From: Bacillota bacterium | GTDB lineage: Bacteria; Bacillota; Clostridia; Lachnospirales; Lachnospiraceae | Length of the DNA stretch: 64,000 nucleotides | Direction: 5' to 3' | NCBI GenBank assembly: GCA_023663285.1 | Contig: JAMPHT010000008.1 | Coordinates: 21,749 to 85,748 of the forward strand | Shown here: positions 52,769-62,814 of the stretch, in pieces | Layout of the letters: each line of letters opens with the position of its first letter | Numbering within the stretch: position 1 is the first letter of the stretch | Position numbers and translations under genes: made by a program | Notes under the pieces: model-generated | Told to the model about the DNA's origin: nothing | What the model saw: only the letters and a program-made list of their open reading frames with translations | Databases searched by the model: none

Positions 52769-54391
52769 ATGGAATTGACAAGAAAAAGCATACAGGAACA
52801 GCGGGATGCCTTCCTCCGGGCAGGTTACCGCCTTCCGGAATTTGATCATGATAAAGTAAAGACCGCCACAGACGCCGCCCCCACCTGGATCCACTTCGGA
52901 GCCGGCAATATCTTCCGGGCTTTCCAGTGCAATGTGCTTCAGAACCTGCTGAACCGGGGTGAAGCGGACACAGGACTCATTGCCGTGGAGGGCTTCGATT
53001 ATGAAATCATCCAAAAAATGTACTGGCCTCACGATAACCTGTCCATCCTTGCCACCCTGAAAGCCAATAATACTGTGGAAAAAACCATTGTAGGCAGTAT
53101 TACCGAGTCCCTTATATTGGACAGTGCCAACAGCCGGCAGTATGACCGTTTAAAGCAGATTTTCGCCGCTCCCTCCCTGCAGATGGCAAGCTTTACCATC
53201 ACGGAAAAGGGCTACGCCCTGACAGACGCAGACGGCACTCTGCTGCCTGCCATCGAAGCTGATTTTGAAAAGGGGCCGGAATCTTCCGGCAGCTACCTGG
53301 GCAAAGTGGCCGCTCTCCTTTATCACCGCTACACGCAAGGCCGCCTTCCCATTGCCATGGTGAGTATGGATAACTGCTCCCACAACGGAGACAAGCTCCA
53401 CGCCGCCATGAGCGCTTTTGCCTCAGCCTGGACCGAGCGGAGACTGTTGAAAGACAGAGGCTTCTTCTCCTATGTGGAAGATCCCTCCTGCGTGTCCTTT
53501 CCCTGGTCCATGATCGACAAGATCACCCCCAGGCCCGATGCAAAGGTAGCAGAGCTGCTGAACCTGGACGGCATTCAGGGACTGGACGCCGTCGTCACCT
53601 CAAAGAACACTTATATTGCTCCCTTTGTCAATGCGGAGGAATGCGAATATCTGGTGATCGAGAACTGCTTCCCCAACGGACGGCCCGCCCTGGAAAAGGG
53701 CGGCGTCATCTTTACCGACCGGGAGACGGTGGATAAGGTAGAAAAGATGAAGGTCTGCACCTGCTTAAATCCCCTGCACACCGCCCTTGCCATCTACGGG
53801 TGCCTGCTGGGCTATACTCTGGTATCCGAGGAGATGAAGGATCCGCTGTTAAGATGCCTCGTGGAGCGTATAGGCTGCCAGGAGGGAATGCCTGTGGTAG
53901 TGGATCCGGGGATCCTGGACCCAAAGGAATTTCTGGACAGGGTGATACAGATCCGCATCCCCAATCCTTTTATGCCTGACACTCCCCAGCGCATTGCCAC
54001 GGACACCTCCCAGAAGCTGGCCATCCGCTTCGGTGAGACCATCAATGCCTATCAAAAGCGTCCGGATCTGGACACGGCGGACTTGAAGCTGATCCCGCTG
54101 GTATTTGCAGGCTGGCTGCGATATCTGATGGCCGTGGACGACGAGGGGAAGCCCTTCACTCCCAGCAGCGATCCCTTACTGGATACTGCCATGGCCTGCG
54201 TGGCGGACTATGCCCTGGACGATACCCCCAAGGATCTGTCCCGCCTGGATCCCCTGCTGTCCAATGAGAAGATCTTCGGCGTGGACCTGACCGCCATCCG
54301 CATGGACGGCCTGGTCAAGGAGTATTTTTCAGAGCTGTCCTCCGGCGCAGGGGCCGTGAAGGCGACGCTGGAAAAAGTGCTTTATAAATAA
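52769..54391 (+). CDS. uxuB: Fructuronate reductase (mannitol dehydrogenase family)
   Basis: 540 residues. It likely reduces D-fructuronate to mannonate with NADH, the step before uxuA. Features: WIHFGAGNIFRAF (nucleotide-binding start), MVSMDNCSHNGDKLH, FPWSMIDKITPRP (catalytic Lys within this block) and YLVIENCFPNGRP. Length matches the polyol-specific long-chain dehydrogenase family. CAAGGAGG precedes it. It converges on GH13 with a 10-base overlap. Confidence 0.9.
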   Translation: MELTRKSIQEQRDAFLRAGYRLPEFDHDKVKTATDAAPTWIHFGAGNIFRAFQCNVLQNLLNRGEADTGLIAVEGFDYEIIQKMYWPHDNLSILATLKANNTVEKTIVGSITESLILDSANSRQYDRLKQIFAAPSLQMASFTITEKGYALTDADGTLLPAIEADFEKGPESSGSYLGKVAALLYHRYTQGRLPIAMVSMDNCSHNGDKLHAAMSAFASAWTERRLLKDRGFFSYVEDPSCVSFPWSMIDKITPRPDAKVAELLNLDGIQGLDAVVTSKNTYIAPFVNAEECEYLVIENCFPNGRPALEKGGVIFTDRETVDKVEKMKVCTCLNPLHTALAIYGCLLGYTLVSEEMKDPLLRCLVERIGCQEGMPVVVDPGILDPKEFLDRVIQIRIPNPFMPDTPQRIATDTSQKLAIRFGETINAYQKRPDLDTADLKLIPLVFAGWLRYLMAVDDEGKPFTPSSDPLLDTAMACVADYALDDTPKDLSRLDPLLSNEKIFGVDLTAIRMDGLVKEYFSELSSGAGAVKATLEKVLYK

Positions 54392-55944
54392 TAATATCCC
54401 GCAAAGCAGGGCGGAACGGTGATCCTGCCATTTTCGACGTGAGGCTCTCCGCCAAAGGAATAAACCTTCTCTCCAGGCCGATATCCACAGTCGAAGGAGA
54501 CCTGCCGTTTGGCAGGATTTATGATCACAAGGATCCTTTCCTCCCCTGCACTCCTGAGGTAGACAAAGGGATAGGCGTTCTTTTCCGCATACACGAACTC
54601 TATCTCCCCCCGGCTCTGCAGAGCGGCATGAGAATGTCTGATGCCTATAAGCCTCTTTATCTCGCTGCAGAGGGAAGTTTCATCCGCAAGCTGTGCCTTT
54701 ACCGTGGGGCGATCAGAGCTTTCATCCTGCCTGATGTAAAGCCTTTCCACCGGAGCAGAGCTGAATCCGGCGTTCGTGGTGCCGTCCCACTGCATAGGGG
54801 AGCGGGAACCTGTTCTGTTATACCCGCCCTCAACCGAGGCCAGCCCCTCAACATATCTCATGCCTATCTCGTCGCCGTAATAAATAAACGGTGCGCCGGG
54901 CATTGAAAGCAGGAAGGCAAAGGCGACCTTCAGATTTTCCCCCTGAATGCTCCGCGCAAGCCTGTCCATATCATGATTTCCTGAGGGGATGCAGATGAGC
55001 CCCGCCTTCCCTGTCTTTCCGTAATTTTCCTCATATTTTTTCACAAATTCCGAAATGTCCCCCTTACCGCGGTCGGAAAAATAAGGTTCTTCACAGCGGA
55101 ACAGATCGTTGTAGTGTGAGGGACCAAAGTGCAGCAGGAAATCCATATGAAAGCCGCCCTGCAGGGACTTATCAGGCTCCCCCCACTCGGAAACCATTGC
55201 CGCCTGGGGGAACTCCTCATCGAGAAATGCCCGGACATTCTGCCAGAGCCTTATCGTTCCCCTGCCCTCTTCATCACGCTTTACCAGCGAACCGGCCATG
55301 TCCACACGGAAACCGTCGCAGCCCATTCCCAGCCAGAAGCGCATGATATTTTTCAGTTCTTCAAGGGTGGCTTTCGCATCTTCGCTGTCGGCGGGCTGCT
55401 GCCACTTCTTATCGGGATCGCATTTATAAAAGCCGTAGTTCAGAGCGGGCTGATGGGAGAAGAAATTCACCGCACAGGAGCCGTCCCTGTCGGATATTCC
55501 CCGTATGCAGCCCATGCCCTGGGGCTCCTCCCAGATACTGTCCGTCCAGACATAACGATTAGTATACTGATTTCTCTCTGCCTTCATCGACTCCCGAAAC
55601 CACTTATGTTCAACGGAAGTGTGCCCCGGTACAAGGTCCAGCAAAATATGCATATCCCGCTTATGGACCTCCTCAAAAAGCCTCTTCAGGTCCTCATTTG
55701 TGCCATATCTGGGCGCCACGGAGTAATAGTCAGAAACATCGTAGCCCGCATCGCCGAAGGGCGATTCAAAGCAGGGATTCATCCATATGGCATTGCAGCC
55801 CAGACTCTTTACATAGTCAAGCTTCTCAATAATACCGTTAAAATCCCCGATCCCGTCCCCGTTGCTGTCGCAGAAGGACTGCGGGTAGATCTCGTAAAAC
55901 ACCGCGTCGTCAAGCCACTCAGGCTGGTTATTACTGTTCATCAT
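54382..55944 (-). CDS. GH13 alpha-glucosidase
   Basis: 520 residues from the ATG at 55944 (GGGAGGG upstream); a frame from 56073 would run into the chemotaxis gene. The GH13 barrel opens with DDAVFYEIYPQSFCDSNGDG. Catalytic residues: Asp in CDGFRVDMAG (about 214), Glu in VSEWGEPDKS (about 253), Asp in GNHDMDRLA (about 323). There is no signal peptide, so it acts on imported oligosaccharides in the cytosol. Specificity between maltose, isomaltose and trehalose is not set by what can be seen. Confidence 0.9.
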   Translation of the reverse strand: MMNSNNQPEWLDDAVFYEIYPQSFCDSNGDGIGDFNGIIEKLDYVKSLGCNAIWMNPCFESPFGDAGYDVSDYYSVAPRYGTNEDLKRLFEEVHKRDMHILLDLVPGHTSVEHKWFRESMKAERNQYTNRYVWTDSIWEEPQGMGCIRGISDRDGSCAVNFFSHQPALNYGFYKCDPDKKWQQPADSEDAKATLEELKNIMRFWLGMGCDGFRVDMAGSLVKRDEEGRGTIRLWQNVRAFLDEEFPQAAMVSEWGEPDKSLQGGFHMDFLLHFGPSHYNDLFRCEEPYFSDRGKGDISEFVKKYEENYGKTGKAGLICIPSGNHDMDRLARSIQGENLKVAFAFLLSMPGAPFIYYGDEIGMRYVEGLASVEGGYNRTGSRSPMQWDGTTNAGFSSAPVERLYIRQDESSDRPTVKAQLADETSLCSEIKRLIGIRHSHAALQSRGEIEFVYAEKNAYPFVYLRSAGEERILVIINPAKRQVSFDCGYRPGEKVYSFGGEPHVENGRITVPPCFAGYYYL

Positions 55945-55993
55945 TATACCCTCCCTGGCAATTTTTTCACCTGCATTGCCTATGCTGCAGTCT

Positions 55994-58036
55994 TTACTGT
56001 ACAAACCTCTCCACCACAGAGCTGATCCTTGCGGCGTTATCCTGAGTGGCACTGCCCACATTCTGCAGATCACCTGCCATAGAATTAGTATGCTCTATCT
56101 TTTTGGCAATCTCGTCAACTCCAACTTCATTTTCCCTGGATGCGGTCTGTATCACTCCCATCCGATCCCGGATGCTTGCCACAGAATCCACAAAGCCATT
56201 AGTTCTTGTCTCAATCTCTCCAATCGTGCTGCGAATATCAGTCACAGAATGGCCATACTCATTGGCGATATTCACAAACTCATGGAACCGCTCGGATACG
56301 TCCCCCTCCATAAAGCCTATGATATCATCCATGCAGCCCTGGACATTAGCGATATTGCTGTTGATATCCTCACATATTTCCGAGATCTGTCTGGCCGTAT
56401 CGGAGGAATTGGCAGCCAGATTTCCAATTTCCTGAGCCACCACCGCAAAGCCTCTTCCCTGTTCCCCGGCTCTTGCCGCCTCAATGGAGGCATTTAAGGA
56501 GAGCAGATTGGTCTGGGTGGCAATACTCAGTATCTGATTTGCCATCTCGTTTATGCGGGTAAGAGACTGCAGCTTTTCCATAGCCGCCTCCATATTGGAA
56601 CGATTCTGTCCAATCTTCACTCCCGCCTCCTGCAGGGCATGATCCGCTATCCCGCGCATATTCTCTGCTGTTCTAATCAGCTCTCTGCTCTTTTCATCCC
56701 CGACCTTTACCTTTTCCTCTACCTGTTCAACCAATCCTGAGATTTTCTCCACCTCGCCGGCCACATTCCCGATAGCCTCGTTAGTAGTGATGATGCCTGC
56801 CGCAAGCTGCTGGGTGGTAGCGGAATTGTCGCCCACATAATCGATCAGCGTATTTGCCGCCTCATTCATGGTCTCCGTTGATACCTTCAAGGATTCCGTA
56901 CAATCCTGAAGAGTAGATACAATACCGCTTAAGGTGCCATACAGGGAGCCCATGGCCGTTGCGATCTGCCCCGTCTCACTCCTGCCGCCCACATACCTCT
57001 TCAGCTCCTCCGGCATCGTAAGATTCAAGCCTTCCATGCTTAAAATGGATCTTCTGACCACATTAAGCGGCTTGACGCAGAACCATACCGCCACCCAGGC
57101 CAGCACCACGATCAGCGCCCAGACTCCCACGCAGAACATAGCCAGCCTGTTCCTGCTGGCATAGGCCTCCCGGTATATCTCGCTCTGGCTGTCGCTGAGC
57201 ACCAGCGCCCAGCCACGGTTCGGCATAGCCTGGTATACCGCAATGCTTTCCACACCTTCCGCAGAGATATACTCCATGCTGCCGAAGCTGCTTTTTCCTG
57301 CCACCTTATCGACTACAGATAACAGCATCTCATCCTCAATGGGCTGAGCCATACGCTCCTCCTTCTCATCCAGGATATGTACTCCGGCAGCCGTATTGAT
57401 CATATAGTTTCTGGCACTCTCCATGCCTTTTACCTGAAGCCCGTCCAGAAGGCTTTTAAGGCTGTCGGCAAACTGCGCCCCGCCCACATAGCCTAAGATG
57501 GTCTCCCCGTCCGTATCATACACCGGGCAATACAGTGACAGTGCCAGCTTCTGGGAAGCAGGAGAGACTATGATACCCGTGTTATAAATGCCGCCTGCCG
57601 CCGTCATAGCATCCTGCAAAGCCTTTAAGGGCTCCCCTTCACGGGTGGTAATTCCCACTACGGCCGGATTGGAATGGGCCAGTACATGGGTGTCCCACTC
57701 CGCGATATAAATCCCTTCCCATCCCGCCAAATCAGCATATAAATTCTCCGTATATGCCTGGGCTGCCTTTACCGCATCGGCATCCTGAGGATTTTTCAGC
57801 AGCTCGGCCACTGCAGGAGCTTTCCCATAGGCCGTCAACAACTTCTCGGCCTTATCCACATACTCCTCAACGATCGCCACTCTGGCCTCCAGCGAGGTCT
57901 GCATATTTTCCACCGCCGTGTCCCGCATAGTCTCCATCGTACTGCGGCTGGCCGTCAGAAACAGCAAAAGGATACACGCTGCCGCCACTATGGATATGAT
58001 AGTAGTGATTACCACGCTCATCTTTAAATTCTTCAT
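55994..58036 (-). CDS. Methyl-accepting chemotaxis protein with Cache sensor
   Basis: 680 residues. TM1 at about residues 7-28, a large extracytoplasmic dCache-type region (residues 35-300, with [19 protein letters not shown] and [16 protein letters not shown]), and TM2 around residues 305-325 ([19 protein letters not shown]). HAMP and a signalling domain follow, with the tip [19 protein letters not shown]. It probably senses small carboxylates or amino acids; the ligand is not readable. Confidence 0.94.
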   Translation of the reverse strand: MKNLKMSVVITTIISIVAAACILLLFLTASRSTMETMRDTAVENMQTSLEARVAIVEEYVDKAEKLLTAYGKAPAVAELLKNPQDADAVKAAQAYTENLYADLAGWEGIYIAEWDTHVLAHSNPAVVGITTREGEPLKALQDAMTAAGGIYNTGIIVSPASQKLALSLYCPVYDTDGETILGYVGGAQFADSLKSLLDGLQVKGMESARNYMINTAAGVHILDEKEERMAQPIEDEMLLSVVDKVAGKSSFGSMEYISAEGVESIAVYQAMPNRGWALVLSDSQSEIYREAYASRNRLAMFCVGVWALIVVLAWVAVWFCVKPLNVVRRSILSMEGLNLTMPEELKRYVGGRSETGQIATAMGSLYGTLSGIVSTLQDCTESLKVSTETMNEAANTLIDYVGDNSATTQQLAAGIITTNEAIGNVAGEVEKISGLVEQVEEKVKVGDEKSRELIRTAENMRGIADHALQEAGVKIGQNRSNMEAAMEKLQSLTRINEMANQILSIATQTNLLSLNASIEAARAGEQGRGFAVVAQEIGNLAANSSDTARQISEICEDINSNIANVQGCMDDIIGFMEGDVSERFHEFVNIANEYGHSVTDIRSTIGEIETRTNGFVDSVASIRDRMGVIQTASRENEVGVDEIAKKIEHTNSMAGDLQNVGSATQDNAARISSVVERFVQ

Positions 58037-58061
58037 CTTAAAAATTACTCCTTTTCTTCAT

Positions 58062-59069
58062 TTATCCTGCATAAACATCCTGCATAAAAGCATCTGCCAG
58101 GGGCAGCCAGAGCTGAAAATTTCCGAATTTCTCCTCGCCCAGATGCTGCATTCCTGCCTGTCCGTGAGGAACCCCCGCAAACGTATGAACCTCCGCCTTC
58201 ACACCTGCCTTCAGCAGGTCAAAATAAGCAGCGTTCAGATTCTGTAAGGCGGAATCCTCCCGTCCCACGGCGAAAAATACCGGCGGGTATTCCACGCCCT
58301 CGTAGTCAAAGGCTGCACCTGCAAACCTGGGTCCGTAGACGCACAGAAATGCATCCGGCGCTCCCTTATAATCGTCCAGTTCGTCCGGTTCATAGCCGGG
58401 AAAATGCTCTCTGACCGTATGCCTGCCGGAATAACGCTCAATGCAGGCCTCCCCGGTCAAACCGCCGTTGGAAAATCCCGCGAAGGCAACCCGATTCGGC
58501 AAAATGCGGTACTTTTCAGCGTCAGCCCGGACGATCCGTATCGCGCGGGCGGCATCCGCGCCGCATTCCTCCCTGCTCCATGGCCGCATATTCACCCGAT
58601 TCAGCAGCAGAAAGCACTGATAGCCCAGCCGATTCAGATCCAGACAGGAAAAATATCCTTCATGGAAGGAGGCTTCCCCGTGATCTCCTCCGGCACATAC
58701 CACCACGGCTCCCTTGGGACAGACATCCTCCGGAACAGGCATTGCAAACATATAGGGCCGATATCCCGGCTCATGGTTATACTCTCCCTCCGAATTATCC
58801 GTATACACCGTGCTTTCCGGCATTTTTCCCTCCGGCCACAGCCATATCTTTTCAGGCGCATCGGGAAACATCTTCAGGGAATCCAAAGCCTGTCGGTATT
58901 CCTCCGCTATTTTTCCCATGACGGATAAATCCGCCTGCCTCCAAAAATCCCGCTCCAAGCGAAACAGACGAATCAGCTCCTCCGTCGGATAGCAGGGCGC
59001 GTCATCAAAGTAGGGAACCGCCCTGTGCATCAGGGTCTTCATGCATTTTTCCAGCTCTTCTCTTTTCAC
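58062..59069 (-). CDS. Alpha/beta hydrolase (esterase-like)
   Basis: 335 residues from GTG 59069 (AAAGGAGCG upstream). The nucleophile elbow is AGFSNGGLTGE; a DY-acid region is in PPVFFAVGRED and the His in FAGVPHGQAG. No signal peptide. It could be an intracellular carbohydrate esterase working with neighbouring glycoside hydrolases; substrate not known. Confidence 0.8.
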   Translation of the reverse strand: MKREELEKCMKTLMHRAVPYFDDAPCYPTEELIRLFRLERDFWRQADLSVMGKIAEEYRQALDSLKMFPDAPEKIWLWPEGKMPESTVYTDNSEGEYNHEPGYRPYMFAMPVPEDVCPKGAVVVCAGGDHGEASFHEGYFSCLDLNRLGYQCFLLLNRVNMRPWSREECGADAARAIRIVRADAEKYRILPNRVAFAGFSNGGLTGEACIERYSGRHTVREHFPGYEPDELDDYKGAPDAFLCVYGPRFAGAAFDYEGVEYPPVFFAVGREDSALQNLNAAYFDLLKAGVKAEVHTFAGVPHGQAGMQHLGEEKFGNFQLWLPLADAFMQDVYAG

Positions 59070-59386
59070 TGTACGCTCCTTTCTTGTACCATATATAAAT
59101 ATAAAATTTAGACAATCTATTAATATATTATATCCTATATTATAGTATGAAATCAAACTCTTCATATATAGATTTTTTGCTCTCTTATTGTGATTTCTTG
59201 TCCTTTCAAATATAACATCCCTTTTTTATAATAGGATCTCAGTAGAACTCAGGCAGAAAATCTACCGTAAACGGTCATACCTTCCGGCACAGAAGGAAAC
59301 CCTATTTAAGCTATGCACAAGGAGAACGATCAATATGCGGCAGGCGCCGGGCAGGGTAACGGTGAGCTTCTCGGCGGAGGGATTGA

Positions 59387-60043
59387 CCCCAGCATCGGTT
59401 GAGCTTCGACAGCTTTCTTTTGATTATTCTGCTGGACTGCTATCAGGAACACTGCTATTCCTCGTAAGTCGGCTGGGAAGCTACCTGGATCCATTTTGAC
59501 GGCCCAACGGCCCGAAAAATGTACCAGATGATCGTAGGCAAGCTGGGCAATGTCTTTTCCCTGTCCTCCCCGCTTTCCCTTCTGAACCGGATATCCAATG
59601 TCTACCAGCCCTTTGCCAGACAGGAGGAAATCCGGGAGGTGTTGCTTGCAAAATACCTCAATGATATCCTGACAGAATTTATCATCTATACACTACAGCA
59701 GATCAAGATCGTACAGCGCATCGCCGCAGTGGAAAACTGCAAGACCTATATCCAGAATCATCTGGAGGAAGAGATGCGAATCGAGGATTTGGCAAAGCAG
59801 GCCTTTATGAGCACCTACTATTTTATCCGTGTCTTTAAAAACGAGACAGGTATGTCACCTCATGAATATATTATCAAAGCCCGGATCCGTCTGGCCAAAG
59901 TACTCCTCCTGGAAACCAGCCTTTCCGTCAGCGATGTCTGTCATCGTTCCGGCTTTTCCTCGGAAAGTGTGTTCTGCGCCGCTTTTAAGAAAAATGTCGG
60001 AATAACGCCTACTGTATATCGGAAAAAGGGACGAGCTTCCTGA
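59387..60043 (+). pseudogene. AraC-family regulator, degraded
   Basis: The C-terminal part is intact from the Met at 59519: a double HTH (IEDLAKQAFMSTYYFIRVFKNETGMSP and VSDVCHRSGFSSESVFCAAFKK, in part). Upstream, in the same frame, only remnants of the cupin-type sensor remain (LLDCYQEHCYSS, then a TAA at 59465, then VGWEATWIHFDGPTARK). The first half of the sensor is missing. The 59070-59386 gap holds nothing else I recognise. Confidence 0.75.
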
Positions 60044-60087
60044 CGGCGCGTCCCCTTCTCTCTCTTCCGTGGCAGTAGGATACTTTC

Positions 60088-61275
60088 CTATGCGCGGACG
60101 TAGACATCAGCAACAGCAGCTTCAATCAATGCCTGCTTATCCGAAATCTGGCAGGGACTTAAGTTCAATATCCGGCTTCCGCCCCGAAGCGGGAGAATAC
60201 ACTGACTGTAGCCGGTGTAACTGTAGTTATTGTCAATGGGAATCAGACTTTCCATCTTCTCCCAGAATCCCATTCCCATTTCAGAATTAGCGAAAATATG
60301 TGAAAATCCTCTTCCTGTCACCAGAATGGTCCCACTCTCCCCACCCTTGTCGATCCATGCCACATAGGGTGTGCCGGTAAGATAGCTTCCGTCTGCAGCA
60401 ATCACAGGACTGCCCATGAAATCCGGATCCCCCCAGTCATCCATGGAATCGGAGATTCTAAAGTACACAGGAATCCTGTCCTGATTTACCATCTCGTAGA
60501 CCATGATGAATTTCCCCTTTGGCAGATAGGCCACAATAGGCATACCTGGACGAAGATTTCCGTCAGGAAAGGCCACGTCCAGCTTTTCCTCACTCCAGGT
60601 ACAGCCCCCATCCTCAGATACCTTGTGTGCCAGCAGCTGATTATAATTTCCGTGATTCTTGTATCTTTCATCTGAATAATAGCAGAACAGTCTTCCGTCA
60701 GGAGACTGGAGCAGGAACGGCTCCCACACGGGAAGCCCCATAGGATGCTTCTCATCCTTTTCTCCCCTTACGATCTCACTGACAAACTCCCATGTTCTCC
60801 CCGCATCCTCGCTCTTATACATATGGAGGACGGTCAGGCTCATATCCTTCGGGATGATATTTCCTGCACAGAGAATCGTCCCCTCCTTCAGCTCTCCCAT
60901 GTCGCAGGGCAGCTCAAACAGATGGGGCTGAAAGCGGCATCCCCATCCCAGCTGTGTATCCTCCACACAGCTTAAATAGTGCCAACTGTGCGCCTCGTCA
61001 GTGCTCTCATAGATGGGGAAAACCGGCGTTGTCTGTGTATAATATTCCATCGTTGCCAGCAGCGTCCCGTTTTTCTCTCCATTGTGCTCCAAACAGATAC
61101 AACGGGGATACATAGTGCCCGGCCCTCTCTGCCCTTCAACAGGCTCTTCCGGACAATGCACCACGCTGCTGTATCTTTTTTTAAGCAGAATAGAACAGCT
61201 TCCGCCCTCCTTTGGCATATGTCCTCCGTTTGCCGCATAAAGCGAATCATGAATTATTTTACCGTCATTGATCAT
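60088..61275 (-). CDS. Sialidase-fold (BNR) glycoside hydrolase-like protein
   Basis: 395 residues from the ATG at 61275 (AGGGTGGG upstream). Asp-box-type repeats SEDAGRTWEF, SEDGGCTWSE and STDEAHSWHY mark a six-bladed propeller. Blocks such as WEPFLLQSPDGRLFCYYSDE and RPGMPIVAYLPKGKF fit sialidase-like or GH93-type enzymes. No signal peptide is visible, so a cytosolic role is likely. It converges on the AraC remnant. Exact substrate unknown. Confidence 0.75.
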   Translation of the reverse strand: MINDGKIIHDSLYAANGGHMPKEGGSCSILLKKRYSSVVHCPEEPVEGQRGPGTMYPRCICLEHNGEKNGTLLATMEYYTQTTPVFPIYESTDEAHSWHYLSCVEDTQLGWGCRFQPHLFELPCDMGELKEGTILCAGNIIPKDMSLTVLHMYKSEDAGRTWEFVSEIVRGEKDEKHPMGLPVWEPFLLQSPDGRLFCYYSDERYKNHGNYNQLLAHKVSEDGGCTWSEEKLDVAFPDGNLRPGMPIVAYLPKGKFIMVYEMVNQDRIPVYFRISDSMDDWGDPDFMGSPVIAADGSYLTGTPYVAWIDKGGESGTILVTGRGFSHIFANSEMGMGFWEKMESLIPIDNNYSYTGYSQCILPLRGGSRILNLSPCQISDKQALIEAAVADVYVRA

Positions 61276-61383
61276 TTTTCCCACCCTTTCATCCCTCGTA
61301 CGTTGCGTCTCCCTGCCGGACCCATATCCGCCGCCTCATTGCCCACAGAAGTCAATATCCGGTCCGAAAATACTGTCAAACCT

Positions 61384-62661
61384 TCATATATCCTGCTCCA
61401 TTGCTTTCTGCAAATTCCAGGCCTCCTCAAGCTGTTCTGCTTTTACGTCTCCCCTCTCCTGTGGGGTCCGGTCCACGTCATTGCGCTCGTCGATCAGCCT
61501 CTGTACCTCCTCTGCCAGCTCGTCGGACGCTTTGCTAAGACTGCTCTGCCCCGCTTCTCCAAGGGCTGTGTCAGCCGCCGACAGCATCATGCTCTCTTTG
61601 GTCTGCTGCACTCCTCTCAGCGGGTCATCTGCGATATGCTGTATCTTCAGATTACTCACCTCCTGCAAAACCTGCAGTCCAAAGGTCCTGAAGTTTTTTA
61701 CATTATCAAAATTGAGCGTCATTCCTTCCTGAAAGCTCTCCATCATCTCCGCAATGTCCTCATTGGAGAAGGCCTCGTCGTCAAAAGCCGCCCTGATATT
61801 TGCACTTTCCCGAAGCACATTCCGGGTGATGGAATCCGCCGTGTCAAGGAACCAGTGTCCGGAATCCTCGATTGCGCCTAACAGCTCATCCACGCCCATT
61901 TCACGGTTTACGGAGGACGCCATAAACTGCGCCGCCGAGCCCTGGATCATGTCGGCGGAAGATTTCACTGTGCCGGATGCGTCAATGCTGCTCCCGCCGT
62001 CCTCCGCTTCGCCTCTCTCCTGCTCTTCCTCCGCCTTCTCAGCCTCTTCCATGGTCTTGAGCAGAGTCAGCAGATCCCGATTATTTTCATCCACCTCTTC
62101 TTTATACTGAGCCGCCTGCAGAGCAAGCTGCTGTGCCTCCTTCGCCCGTCTCTGACCCTCCTCCGTCTGGAACTGCTTCTGGCTCTGCATAGCCTCCCGC
62201 AGCTCCATCTCTTCATCGATGGTCTTTTCCAGCAGCGCCGCATCATAAAGCACCTTGCGCATTTCCACCTTCCTGTTATAGGAAGAATTATATTCCGTTA
62301 TCTGCTTATCGATCTCATTCAGCTTCTCCCTGTATCCGTCTCTGATCTCCTTGTCAAGCTCAGCCGCCTCCTGCTGTCTAAGCAGCTTTCTCTCCTCCCT
62401 GACGCTGCTGGCGCTGCCGGACTCCGTTTCTGCCTGAGCCTTCTGCTGTCTGCTTAAGCTTCTTCCCTCCCGTGAGATCGTTACCCTGCACTCAGGGCCG
62501 AACCTGTCGCCGCCCTCTGCCTGCGCCTGACCGATGCCCGGAAGGCTGTTTCCCTGCATTACCTGTCCTGCCGCCAGACCTGCGGCGTTGATCGTGATCG
62601 ATTCCACCTGCATCTCTGATCCCTCCAATCCATTGAATATCCGCTGCAATTCCATTTGCAT
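61384..62661 (-). CDS. Coiled-coil protein of unknown function
   Basis: 425 residues, or about 410 from an internal Met at 62613 (MQVESITINAAG). Long helices rich in Glu, Gln and Lys occupy residues 75-215 and 330-420. A conserved-looking middle (GVDELLGAIEDSGHWFLDTADSITR) is between. No signal peptide, membrane segment or known catalytic motif. I recognise it only as a Lachnospiraceae-type hypothetical. Confidence 0.65.
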   Translation of the reverse strand: MQMELQRIFNGLEGSEMQVESITINAAGLAAGQVMQGNSLPGIGQAQAEGGDRFGPECRVTISREGRSLSRQQKAQAETESGSASSVREERKLLRQQEAAELDKEIRDGYREKLNEIDKQITEYNSSYNRKVEMRKVLYDAALLEKTIDEEMELREAMQSQKQFQTEEGQRRAKEAQQLALQAAQYKEEVDENNRDLLTLLKTMEEAEKAEEEQERGEAEDGGSSIDASGTVKSSADMIQGSAAQFMASSVNREMGVDELLGAIEDSGHWFLDTADSITRNVLRESANIRAAFDDEAFSNEDIAEMMESFQEGMTLNFDNVKNFRTFGLQVLQEVSNLKIQHIADDPLRGVQQTKESMMLSAADTALGEAGQSSLSKASDELAEEVQRLIDERNDVDRTPQERGDVKAEQLEEAWNLQKAMEQDI

Positions 62662-62814
62662 GGCATATGTATATTTATATATCGTCTGTTTCAGGGATTT
62701 TCTGTAGCTTCTTTTTATATCCGCAGTCGCAGTACGGTCCTCCTTTTCAAAAGCGTCGTGTACAACGCTCCTGGGCGGACTTTTAAAGAACTCGAAAGCG
62801 GCAACTAAATGCGT

